From contig NW_003314327.1 of the NCBI RefSeq assembly GCF_000143415.4, forward strand, positions 87,116 through 151,115: a stretch of 64,000 bases of DNA, given 5' to 3'. Positions 12,945-22,494 of this stretch are shown one piece after another; position 1 is the stretch's first letter, and each line of letters opens with the position of its first letter. Under the pieces are notes generated by a model. The model made no database searches and was not told the origin of the DNA. It worked only from the letters and a program-made list of their open reading frames with translations. This DNA is from Selaginella moellendorffii (lineage: Eukaryota > Streptophyta > Lycopodiopsida > Selaginellales > Selaginellaceae). The translations under genes were made by a program, and so were the position numbers.

Positions 12945-14790
12945 TCATTGTAAACTTAGCATAAGATGACATGTATCAAAAGGAATATTCTCATAAGACA
13001 TTTAGTTTGCATTTGAGCTGTAGGACCTTTCAAGTGGTTCATAGCTTCACTAGTAAATTAGCTAAAAAAGAGAGAGAGAAGGTTTTGGATCCACCTAATG
13101 TGTGAGATTGTGGATGGCAAGAACACTGGGAATCTTTGTACAAAGAGTGAATCAAGATTGCCAAATGAAAACACATTCATGCAATGCTTGAGAAAATAGA
13201 TTAAAAAACAGTCATATACTCAAAATTTTTAGGACTTCATCCCCAGCATCACCTAGAATGCTGCAACACTTAATTGCATTGCAACCAATTAATCAATATG
13301 AAAGACCCAGCTTGTCTCTAATGTCATTCAAGGGTATTTCTAATCAGTCACATATGCTGCATAATAATCTTTATAGTCAAGTATGATGGGAAGTTCATCT
13401 TATTCTATAATCATATTAGACATATAAAGAAATGCATTAGTGTACATGAGTAACAATTATCTTCAATGTTTCTTGTTGAACTCTAACTTTTGATTAGGAT
13501 CCATACTAATGTTTAAGGAAACAATATCTAGAAATAAATTATAAATTAAATTCCCAACGAAAAATATAAATGCAAGATTGGACTGGAAACCAATTAAGCT
13601 GTGCTAATACAAATTTTAATAATTTTTTTACCATTTTTAGTTTTCTTAAGCAATTAAAATATGTAGATATTCTAGGATCAGTTGTCATTCATTTATATTA
13701 GTCTTGTATTTATAATTTATGAATATGTTTATAACTTATAAACTTTCTTAAACACTCCCTAATATATTCTAGTTTATTTTACCATCTAATGATTGATATG
13801 CAATAATGTTAATCTTGTGTTTATAAATTATGAACATTATTTATAATTATAAACTTCCATTTGATAAAATAAGGAATTGGTCCAAAACCTTGATTCCACT
13901 ATACTTCTAAAACACAACTTATACAAATCACCAGATTTTTGTGCAATAATCTCTATCACTTGGAATAGTGGGAGCAATGAAGCTATACAAATGATAATAT
14001 TTAGTTTTGGAGGAAGGGTATCTTTGGTTTGGGGAAAGATATAGTCAATATGTTTGATTTTGGCACTTATTCAGTCCTAACTTTCATGACTATGGCACAA
14101 TAATGGAAACTCTTCAAGAATTGTTCAATGGTGAGAATCATCTTGAGTTCAAATAACTGTAGCTCACATCCAAAGACTCCAAACATGTTATATTGACAAA
14201 TATAGCTGCCCAATCCAATTTTCAAAGATACAAAACATGGTGGATGGAAAAGGTTATTCCACATAAAGCTTAACAAAACTATGCAGCTAAGTATTTTAAT
14301 AGTACTTAACTTGGTCACTCCTCTTGTTAATAGATTTTGGATCATCCTTAGAATGACACTAGCTATTATGGAGATTCAATTATTCCCATACTTGCTATTC
14401 AATTCTTATAAACACCATTCTGCTAAAATCTCAATCAATCTCCTTTTGGATCTATGTGTCCATTGATCATTGGCCCTTCTTTTTACACGGCTTTGTTATG
14501 TCCTTGGAAGACAGTCTAAACAGCATTTGCGGCTTGACCACAAGCGTGCAAGACAGAAAATGGAGATTTATAATTACGAACGAATTAGAAAAAGTTAAAT
14601 CTCAATGCTTGAATGTTCTAGGTATATTTACTATGATTCAACATTATCATAGCTTGGTGTTTTGATTCTTTGAGTCCTTTCAGTGCTATTTGTAATGCTT
14701 TGGCTTTTATGGCTGCTACTCTAGCATCTGGCTGGAAAAAAACCTTCATCCATCAATGCTATGAACTTTAACGATCTCACTCCACCTCAA
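12945..14790. other. AT-rich intergenic stretch without a recognisable gene
   Basis: Base composition changes sharply to AT-rich with many homopolymer runs. Short open frames exist on both strands but none has recognisable protein character. Near 13700-13880 a short phrase about plus-strand tatttataatttatgaa recurs in diverged form, suggesting old repeat DNA. No transposon protein or RNA gene seen. Confidence 0.5.
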
Positions 14791-14854
14791 ACAGCTTTAG
14801 AAAAGGTGGCTACAAAGATGCAGGAGCCATAATCCATTTTTCTTCAATTGACTC

Positions 14855-16108
14855 TCAGTAAACCACAACGGGTTCTCCCAAGTTGTAGTTTCTGGAGATG
14901 TTACAGCGCAGATCGAACACCTTGGCCACGATGATCTTGAAGATCTTGTGGATGTTGATGTTGTGCGTGGTGCTGGAGAAGAAGAGAGACGCACCCATTG
15001 TCTCGGCATAAAACATCGCCTGGTTACCCGGAGTTAATTCCTAGTTGGAGAAAAAACGGCTGGAGAAACTGGACAATTTACCTGCTTGGTGATTGCCACC
15101 TGAATGTCTTGGGGGAAATAGATAAACTGGTCATACTTGCTTCCGACTAGAACAGGAATAGCACACTGTCATCAGAAACAGAAACGTTAGTGACCAAACT
15201 CCAAAGCTTAGCTTTTAATTACATTGTTAATTTTCCTGGACTTGATGAACCATTCTTTGACACTGGGAAAATCCAACGAAGAAAGTATGAACAGCAGGCC
15301 GATCGCACACAAAACAAAGATCCTCAACGACAAAATACCTCTTGAGAGTCGAGCGTTTCGTGAGATCAAACATGAAAATCACGGCAGCAGCACCCTCGCA
15401 AACACTGGGAAGAAGATCCTCAAACAATCTGTCTCCTGCCCAGGAAAAAAACACCGAAACTTCGTTGCTAGGAAGAAGAAAAGAAAGAAGGAATGGAATG
15501 CAAACTCTACTCTAGGATGAAATTCGGCAGCATTACCAGACCTCCAAGCTCCCAGATGCTGAAAACAATCTTGGCATTCTTGATCCTCAGGCACTTCTCT
15601 CGCAAAGCCACACCTAGAGTTTGCACATAATCCTCTTCGCAGTGGGGATGGAGCTCTGACTCCGGATCATCCTCCAGCTCGGGATCCCCTTGAATGGTCC
15701 CAGCGCTCACATACTTGGCCTGGAAACAGTGAAACAACAAAAAAATTGAGAAGGATCCAAAACCACACTCGCTTATACGAGAGAAAGACTCTCGCTAAGC
15801 TCGGATTTGCTTACCAGAAAGCTTGTTTTCCCCGATTCACAGTCGCCAACCGTGGCAACCTTGAGCACCACCGCGTCCTCCGATCGATCCGCCTTTCTCA
15901 GCGATCGAATTCTCATCCTGTGATCCTCATCATCCTCACCATGGCCCACCTGTGGATTCCCAGCGCCGGCATTCCCACCATGAGCTCCAGCGCTCGCGGC
16001 CACCGCCGCTTGCCGCTCCGCCCTAAGCTGCTTCAATCGCCTGTAAGGGATCGTGGACGAGGTTGTGGCCGTCGCCGCGGCGCAGCACGATCTGGCCAGC
16101 GTCACCAT
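14855..16108 (-). CDS. SGP1: SPG1/TEM1-type Ras-like GTPase (plant SGP family)
   Basis: Relative of yeast Spg1/Tem1, the small GTPase heading the septation/mitotic-exit network; plant SGP proteins interact with MAP4K-type kinases. Exons on the minus strand give an Arg/Ala-rich head, then KVATVGDCESGKTSFLV (P-loop), AKYVSAGTIQ, an acidic segment, IVFSIWELGG in place of the usual DxxGQ switch II, AAAVIFMFDLTKRSTL, CAIPVLVGSKYDQFI in place of NKxD, and the end NLGEPVVVY with a stop at 14855-14857. WELGG and GSKYD are family traits rather than damage. No C-terminal prenylation Cys is visible, as in Spg1. The acidic insertion (about residues QGDPELEDDPESELHPH) sits in the switch I region. The ATG at 16108 is the first after an in-frame stop. 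Confidence 0.88.
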
Positions 16109-16592
16109 GGATTGGCGCTGGAATGGTGCCGATCTAGACGGGAGAGCTGGAGAGATGGCGGCATCTCGCCATAGCCGGCGGCATGGAATCGAGGAGGAGG
16201 CGCTGGAGATCTGGGAATGATAGGCTTGTTTAAAGCAAAATATTTGTTGTGGGAGCTCGACTATTGAGAGGAGACTCTCGAGCTCAGCGAATATTCTCCC
16301 CCTTGGGGCGCGGGGCCCGCCCGCCCAGCGTGGAACAATCCGACGGGCGTTAGCTGTCCAGGTCCCGCTAGGGGGGACGTGTCAACCGTAGGATGGGTCA
16401 TACGTAACGTTAATTAATTAGGGCAGAGAATGCTTAACTTTAAAGGCAAAAGCTTGTGGTTAAAAACTAAATATGCAAGCCCTAAAAGGTTTAGGCAGTT
16501 TTATATACAAGAACACAAAAAATAAAGTGATTTTAAGTGATAGCACCACATGAAATAAAAGAGAATGAAAGGAAAGAAGGCTTCTGATCACC

Positions 16593-17616
16593 TCAAATTT
16601 CAAAGAACATTACCTTGTCTATGATATGAATCCTTGACGAGACCTTGAAGATCTCGTTGTCCATCGTCCACTCTTTGCTACGCACATCATACTCGATGAT
16701 CTTGCCTTCGTCAAGCACCCAGATCTTGTCTTCCCCATTGCTACAAATCTCAACCTCCTCACAAGCCCCTGCCACCTCGAACGAGTGATAATCCCACTTG
16801 CCATCTGCATCATTGAGCTTGTGCACTGTAAGCGCAATCTCTCCATCGTGAAACTCTACGACCATCGCATAGATGTCGCCCTTGCACACAAATATCCCGG
16901 ACTTCTTCCAATGGAGGTGGACGTCGAGGCGAAACGGGACTATCAAATCCTTAACATCCAGCCAGGGATTCCCACACTTCTCTGGATTAAACCCTGACCC
17001 TAATTTTAGAAGAGCAGTAATCTCTTACAGCGAAGCACAAGTAATGCTTGGGAACATCCCGAACGCTCCAGTGCGAAAACTGTGTGTTGAAAGTGAAGAG
17101 CTCGTTCTTCGTGATGGAGGCCACCACCTCCCGTCTATAGCCATCCAAAGAAGCAATCCCCCAAAAGTTCCACTCGTCGTTATTGGCCGTCCAAGGCAGC
17201 GGGATCTCCTTGAAAATCCTCCCAGCGATAGGGTCGCAAAGCACAAGCTTGGAGAGCTTGCAATGGAGTGAGACCCTAATGCACCACAGCCCCATGCAGG
17301 ATCCAAAGAGTGCCAGCGAGATGGCGGTGCTTTGGGGTAGCAGCGATGGCGGTAGCGCCAAGCTTGTGTCCACCCATTTCCTGTCCTGGATGCTAAACAT
17401 TGCGTAACCACCGTCACTACTCTTGCTACTAGCCATGATCCACTGCTCGCGCGGCCTCGTCTTGCACTCTCGGTACATTAACAGGAAGTTTTGGCTGCGC
17501 AGCTTGGTGCGCCATTGCTTGCAGACGCGCCGCGCCACAGTGATGGAGGTGAAAGGCAACTTGCAGAAGATCGCGTCCTGGAGCTGCTCCGGAAGGCCAT
17601 TAAACCGCTCTCGCAT
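16593..17616 (-). pseudogene. F-box protein gene, copy 1, with one frameshift
   Basis: F-box proteins recruit substrates to SCF ubiquitin ligases. The minus strand starts MRERFNGLPEQLQDAIFCKL and the F-box spans about residues 6-45 (LPEQLQD...VCKQWR). An associated beta-rich domain follows (YAMFSIQDRKWVDTSLALPP, LSKLVLCDPIAGRIFKEIPL). The frame stops at 16987 just after RVRV, but the homologous protein continues in another frame from about 16980 (NPEKCGNPWLDVKDLIVPF) to FFEI* at 16593. Compared with the sibling relic near 22270 the break looks like a 2-base deletion. Either the copy is recently dead or this is an assembly error. It is about 70-80% alike at protein level to the next copy and in the same orientation, so it is a tandem duplicate. 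Confidence 0.8.
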
Positions 17617-17852
17617 CTTTGTTTACCCTAATCACGTGTCTGTAAGCTTAAGTTTGTCATGATTATAAGAGCGTTTTGTTTTGTAGAGGAAGATCCATTC
17701 AGAAAATGATGTCTTCCCAAAAGATACAAGCGAATCTCAATGTTGTGAAGTTGTGGCTGTTCCATTTCTGTAAACAACAAATTATTATCTGTACTCGAGA
17801 GAATTTAGATCACACAAGAAATGGAAATGAACCAGCTTACGATCTGATCACC

Positions 17853-18895
17853 TCAAACTTCAAAGAACATAACCTTGTCCAAGTTCTGAATGGGCCCAAA
17901 GATCCCCTGGTTCATCGTCCACTCTTCGCTACTCACATCAAACTCGATGATCACCACCGGATTATCAGGATTACCACAACAAACCACCCAGATCTTGTCT
18001 GCCCATCGCTAAGAATCTCAACCTCGTCACAAACCCCTGCCACCTTGAACGAGTAATAATCCCACTTGACGCCTTCATTGAGCTTGTGCACTACAAGCAC
18101 AGTTTTGTCGTTGTAAAACTCTCCCACCATGGCGTAAGTTTCGCCATTGCACACAAATATCCCAGACCTCCTCGAACGGATGCCCAACGAGACCACCACA
18201 TCCATAAGATCCAGCCACGGATCCCCAAACTTCTCCAGATCAAACCGCCTGACCTTCACAACAATGCGCTCGTCCCTCACAGCGAAGAAAGGCAAGCTTG
18301 TTGCTGGCCAAGAGCAAACGTAACGATCGGAATAGCAAACACTCCAGTGCGAAAACTGTGTGTTAAATGCAAAGACCTTATTGTTCGAGATGGAAGCCAC
18401 TGTCACCACCATCCTGTCCCGTCTATAGCCATCCAAAGAAGCAATGCCCCAAAAGTTCCAGTCCTCCCTATGGGCCTTCCAAGGGAGTGGGATCTCCTTG
18501 AAAATCCTCGCGGTGATGGGGTCGCAAAGCACCAGCTTGGAGAGCTCGGGACCGAGCGAGACCCCAATGCACCACAACCCCACGCAGGATCCAAAGAGTG
18601 CCAAGGTGCTGTCTCGGGGCAGGAGAGAAGGCGGTAGCGCCAAGCTTGTGTCCACCCATTTCCTGTCCTGGATGCTAAACATCGCGTAGCCGCCGGCGCC
18701 ACTCTTGTTGCTAGCCATGATCCATTGCTCGCGCGGCCTGGTCCTGCACTCTCGGTACATTACCAGGAAGTTTTGGCTGCGCAGCTTGGTGCGCCATTGC
18801 TTGCAGACGCACCGTGCCGCGGTGATGGAGGTGAAAGGAAGCTTGCAGAAGATCACGTCCTGGAGCTGCTCCGGAAGGTCGTGAAGAGCTGCCAT
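17853..18895 (-). pseudogene. F-box protein gene, copy 2, with a 3' frameshift
   Basis: Tandem sibling of copy 1. It starts MAALHDLPEQLQDVIFCKL at 18895, has the F-box at about residues 7-46, and continues through YAMFSIQDRKWVDTSLALPP, FKEIPLPWKAHREDWNFWG, MVVTVASISNNKVFAFNTQ and CNGETYAMVGEFYND. The open frame ends at 17951 with an unrelated tail (FVVVILIIRW). A one-base shift at about 18005 restores a family-like C terminus (DKIWVVCCGNPDNPVVIIEF, then KVMFFEV and stop at 17853-17855). A variant protein lacking the last 40 residues could still be made. The ATG chosen gives the standard N terminus; an upstream in-frame extension is part of an F-box relic on the same strand. Confidence 0.8.
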
Positions 18896-18939
18896 TTTGG
18901 GAGAAGAAGCGCCGAAGAACCCTGAAGTCTTACATTTTA

Positions 18940-19080
18940 CAAGGTCAAAAAAAGTGAAGGTCTTGTTCTTCGTGAGGGAAGCCACCGTCACCACCATCCT
19001 GTCCCGTCAATCGCCAGTAATCCCCCAAAAGTTCCAGTGCTCCTCACGGGAGTGGGATCTCCTTGAAAGATGCCGTTGTG
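18940..19080 (-). pseudogene. Short F-box gene relic upstream of copy 2
   Basis: On the minus strand this stretch repeats a central piece of the neighbouring F-box genes: FKEIPLP, then EHWNFWGI, then RMVVTVASLTKNKTFTFFDL, with an in-frame stop and missing flanks. The equivalent wording in copy 2 is EDWNFWGIASLDGYRRDRMVVTV (key part) followed by NNKVFAFNTQ. It is a third, mostly deleted member of the tandem array. Confidence 0.75.
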
Positions 19081-19199
19081 TGGACTCGGCATATGCCCAA
19101 AAAGGACATCAAGAAGGTGATGGGGTCCTAAAGCCGCATTTTAGGGTTTATGTGAAATTCCGGAATTTGCGGAAGAACCCTAAATTTGGGCTTGGAGAG

Positions 19200-19794
19200 A
19201 TGGGCGTGGTGAGCGATCTATTCGAGACGCTGACAGAGGCGCCGGTGCTGGGCTCGGATGACTACCGCGGCGTGGATCTGGGCGACTATGACACGGTAAC
19301 GTACAAGACGCTCTCGGGGGGGCTGGGCTGTGGATTGCTGGGCGCCCTGTATGGCAATCTCAAGACGCGGTGGAACTACCAGATGCCCACCAAGGGCCGG
19401 GAGATTGTCAGGGCCGTGAATCGCTACCAGATGATCGAGTATGGCGCTACAATTGGGGCCATGGGCGCCGCCTACGCCCTCACCGATGCCCTCTGCGAGA
19501 GGTATCGCGGCAAGGCCGACTATTGGAACTCGATCTATGCTGGCTGGGCCGCTGGAGCTGTTCTTGGGCTGAGAAGTGAGCTACATTCTCTTGGATTGGA
19601 TTGAGGGGTTTTTTTTCTTCGTTGTGATTTCCTTTTTTTTTGTTGGTGGGTTTTTGGCAGATGGAAGTGTTGGTCGTGGGCTCGCGGCTGCTGCCTCGAT
19701 TGCTGCTGTGACGGCGGTTGTGGACACTCTTGCCCAGAATTCCACGCTCCGGAAGATCAACAAGGAGTATCTTCCTTTCCCGGAGGATAGATGA
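19200..19794 (+). CDS. Tim17/Tim22/Tim23-family membrane protein, NDUFA11 (B14.7)-like
   Basis: Two exons (19200-19575 and 19661-19794, intron GTGAGC...GGCAG) encode about 153 residues. The N terminus is soluble and acidic (MGVVSDLFETLTEAPVLGSD). The rest has four Gly/Ala-rich hydrophobic stretches: GGLGCGLLGALYG, YGATIGAMGAAYALTDAL, YAGWAAGAVLGLRNGSVG and GLAAAASIAAVTAVVDTL. This spacing and the GGxxAGxxLGxR-like stretch resemble mitochondrial complex I subunit B14.7/NDUFA11 rather than the TIM channel proteins, so a role in complex I assembly at the inner membrane is the best inference. OEP16-type import proteins are the alternative. The start gives the first ATG in a good context after an upstream stop. 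Confidence 0.7.
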
Positions 19795-19919
19795 GAGAGC
19801 TCTGTGATCGCTGTGAAGAACAATGAAGAACACAAACAAACTTTGCTCATTGTTTAGCGTTTGTAAACACAAATAATTTTGAGTAGCGTTGACTAGAGAA
19901 GACCAGAGTTATGGAGAAA

Positions 19920-20406
19920 GTTATGCGAATCTCTTCCCCATGCCAGCGTCGCTTAATAGCCAGCATCTTTAGCCGATAAAATTGAAGCCCGCCAGCAACA
20001 ACAATCTACGCTGCTCGTCCAAGGCGCCAGTAGCATCCATCGCCTGCTCTCGCAAGAGGGTGACCGGCCAGGCTCAAGTCGGTTTGCCAGCAAGCGCCAT
20101 ACGGTCTCTGCGAGAGAACAAGGACGGCATGGCAGATCAATCCCGATAAGATCTCCTGCCGAATCCGAGCAGCGGCTGCCTCGCTGCCATGGGGTTGGAT
20201 CCCAGAGCTCTGGAGCTCGACGTGAAGCTCTACAAGCTGCTGCCTGGAGGACACTTCAAGTTCCACAGGGACACGGAGAAGGAAGCTGGGATGTTTGCGA
20301 CGATGATCGTCCAGCTCCCCACAGACCGGGGAGCTCTCGGGGTTCGCCAGGGGCTGGAGCGCTACAGCTTTGATTTCTCGCAAGGCAGCTCCAGCAAGTA
20401 TTTCTC
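19920..20406 (+). pseudogene. Truncated duplicate of the 2OG-Fe(II) dioxygenase gene (copy A)
   Basis: This stretch matches bases about 22535-23005 of the large dioxygenase gene but is shorter. It keeps LDPRALELDVKLYKLL, GGHFKFHRDTEKEAGMFA and LGVRQGLERYSFDFSQG in one frame. Upstream parts have lost blocks (the region equivalent to TLVDTDVRKAW, and most of PSFFSSVVHGLAA), a 9-base in-frame deletion removes LYEA, and 12 bases are missing near LPTDRGALG. The homology ends abruptly at SSSKY, where an LRR fragment on the other strand begins. It retains the 8 bases that the larger copy lacks after RDTEK, so it documents the ancestral reading frame there. Confidence 0.8.
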
Positions 20407-20780
20407 TTTAACCATGGAAGTTTGCTCACGTCAATGTCGGTGCCATGGAGAGAGTTGTTCCCCAGCTGCAGCAGCTCCAACTTTGCACAGTTCTCAAGCA
20501 GTGGCCGTGAAATTTGCCCAATCAACTTGTTTCTTTCCATTCCTAGGGTTTGAAGGCGCAACGTTTTGAATACTTCCCATGGAATTTCTCTTGCCAAGTT
20601 GTTCTTTGACAGGTCAACGAGAGTGTAGCGTGCTAGTTCAATTGGAATTTCCCCTTGGAGTGAATTATCTGAAATATCCAGTTTTTGGAGCGCTGCGATG
20701 GTGAAGACGAGGAGAATAGTTCCGAGTGCCAGTGCCTGGATCAAAGAGATCAACCAGTGCATGGATGATGCTTTCAAACC
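20407..20780 (-). pseudogene. Chimeric fragment: aquaporin exon edge joined to leucine-rich repeats
   Basis: One open minus-strand frame fuses two unrelated sources. Bases about 20695-20780 copy the end of intron 1 and the start of exon 2 of the NIP aquaporin gene at 28110-28200, giving LIQALALGTILLVFTIAAL. The next base starts an LRR segment: QKLDISDNSLQGEIPIEL, LVDLSKNNLAREIPWEV, LRLQTLGMERNKLIGQI, LLENCAKLELLQLGNNSL. These look like plant extracellular LRRs of the receptor-kinase type. No kinase, signal peptide or complete solenoid is attached. The frame is open for 170 residues, but the ATG lies in copied intron sequence, so a product is doubtful. Confidence 0.7.
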
Positions 20781-20817
20781 TTTGCTGAGGGGAGGAAGTT
20801 TGAACGTATTAAATATC

Positions 20818-20945
20818 GTTTTTTATACCTATGTTGTCAAGCCGTTTCCGATGGCAACTCCAGAGAGCTGAGCGCTCAGACCATAACATGGAACACGGGG
20901 GATGGCAAGTACTTCACCGCATAACTCTCCAGCAAGCCCACAAAC
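20818..20945 (-). pseudogene. Serine carboxypeptidase-like fragment
   Basis: On the minus strand GESYAVKYLPS (frame 1) and LSGVAIGNGLT (frame 2) are separated by about 40 bases. They match the consecutive SCPL landmarks GESYGGxYVPA (active-site Ser) and GxAIGNGLxDP, with a frameshift between them and the Gly after the Ser region altered. Nothing else of the peptidase is recognisable nearby, although the upstream LENQQLKKLSLSKLNGMHTL segment (up to about 21070) may be a mixture of SCPL and LRR sequence. Confidence 0.55.
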
Positions 20946-21585
20946 GAGCGCTCTATCCAAGGTGTGCATCCCATTCAGCTTGGATAGGGACAGCTTCTTG
21001 AGTTGCTGGTTTTCTAAAAGTCTAACTTCTGCGTGCAGGAAGGCTGAAAGTCTATCAGAGAAGCAAAAGATATGTAAAAGCATAGCTTTTTCATACCTGT
21101 GTTCTTGCTAAGAGCTCAGACCATTCTCATTCCTCTTTGGTAAATTTCTTCCATGCGTACAACTCCAGCAAGAAAAAAATGGAATCACAAGAAAAAAAAC
21201 TAAAATCTCAATGTTACACTTCCCATGGTACACGAACTGTTGATCATCCCGCGTGCTTAAAGCTGCCATGGCGATCGAGGGAGCGCCAAGCATTGGAAAG
21301 ATTTGCACTCGATTGGAGAGATAGAGGTGCGGCTAGGCTGACGGCCGAGAAGGTCCATGCATCGCTCCACTTTGTGGAGGAATCAGCAACGCCGAATTGT
21401 AAGACACGCAAATTGCCCGATCAGGGATTAGGAGGAGGAGACAAGACGAACGAGATGAAAAGGGGCTCGGGAGGGATTAGAGGAACGACAAGAACAGGAC
21501 TGCGGTGAAGGGCTGGAAGCTGATGAAGCAGAGGTTGATGGCGTAAGAGAGCACGTCGGACATCGTCAAAAGATACGAGTGGAGG

Positions 21586-21876
21586 GTGAAACGAAAACTC
21601 GTCAATATTACGCACATTCTAGACGAAGCTCAAGTTCCCATTCACTTCCAGGACCAACTACTCCACGAGCTTCACGGTGGTGTCGACGAGTCGTACTTTC
21701 CTATTGCATCAAACCAGCCGGAGGGATGGAATAGAAAGATTGAAGGCCAGCCACTTCCCGACACGCACTACCGCATGAAGTCCTTGCTTTCCAAGCTTGG
21801 AATGAGTAGCCCTGCTCGCTGGAGGATTTGCCTCGATCCGGCTCACCCTCCTCAGACCGATTTCGTAGCTATATGA
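21586..21876 (+). CDS. Unrecognised short ORF
   Basis: A 96-residue plus-strand frame reads KRKLVNITHILDEAQVPIHF, LLHELHGGVDESYFPIASNQ, EGWNRKIEGQPLPDTHYRMK and RWRICLDPAHPPQTDFVAI. The composition is that of a soluble protein, but I recognise no family. It is preceded (21480-21560, minus strand) by a short hydrophobic stretch MSDVLSYAINLCFISF. In this region of duplicated pieces it is likely an exon copied from elsewhere, or an exon of a small local gene. Confidence 0.3.
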   Translation: MKRKLVNITHILDEAQVPIHFQDQLLHELHGGVDESYFPIASNQPEGWNRKIEGQPLPDTHYRMKSLLSKLGMSSPARWRICLDPAHPPQTDFVAI

Positions 21877-22460
21877 AAGTTGACATTGCGAAATGAGACC
21901 TCGATCTCCAACGCTGCAATGCTAAAGCCAGTCCCAATTGGAGTGTGTACAAAAAAAATCCCACACCTGGAAGAAGTAAAACGAAACATTCAGCCCTCGT
22001 CCACTCTTCTCTACGGACATCAAACTCGATGATCATCACCGGATTATCGAGATTGCCACAACAAAACAGCCAACTCTTGTCGCCCCTGATATCTGTGTGC
22101 AACGGCGAGACTTATGCGATGGTCGGAGAGTTTCACGATGCCAGTGCTTGAGTGCACAAGCTCAATCAAGGCGTCAAGTGGGATTATCACGCGTTCATGG
22201 TGGCTGTGAGAAGATGTAGCGACGCCCAACGAGACTACGAAGTACACAATATCCAGCCAGGGATTCTTCTCCGGATCAAACCCCCTGACCTTAACAAATG
22301 CAAGGGTACTCTTCCTGTACACCGAAGAAAGGCAGGTTCATAGCTGGCGAAGAGCAAACATAACACTCGGAATCGCAAACGCTCCAGTGCGAAAACTCCG
22401 TGTTAAAAGTGCTTGGAGCCACCGTCATCACCATCCTGTCCCCCAAAAGTTCCAGTGCAC
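21869..22460 (-). pseudogene. F-box gene relic with an internally inverted segment
   Basis: Another member of the F-box family of 16.6-19 kb. The minus strand reads, from right to left, WSV.DSE.YVCSSPA, VRGFDPEKNPWLDIVYFVVS and, after a gap, GDKSWLFCCGNLDNPVMIIE and FDVRREEWT. The missing middle (about 22089-22212) is present, but on the plus strand: VCNGETYAMVGEFHDA, then HKLNQGVKWDYHAFMVA. So a piece of about 120 bases has flipped in place. A TGA lies inside the flipped piece, and the F-box itself and the N terminus are missing. It ends about where the dioxygenase gene begins. Confidence 0.75.
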
Positions 22461-22494
22461 GTCATCGTTGAAATCTTCGCTCGCTGTGGTGTGA

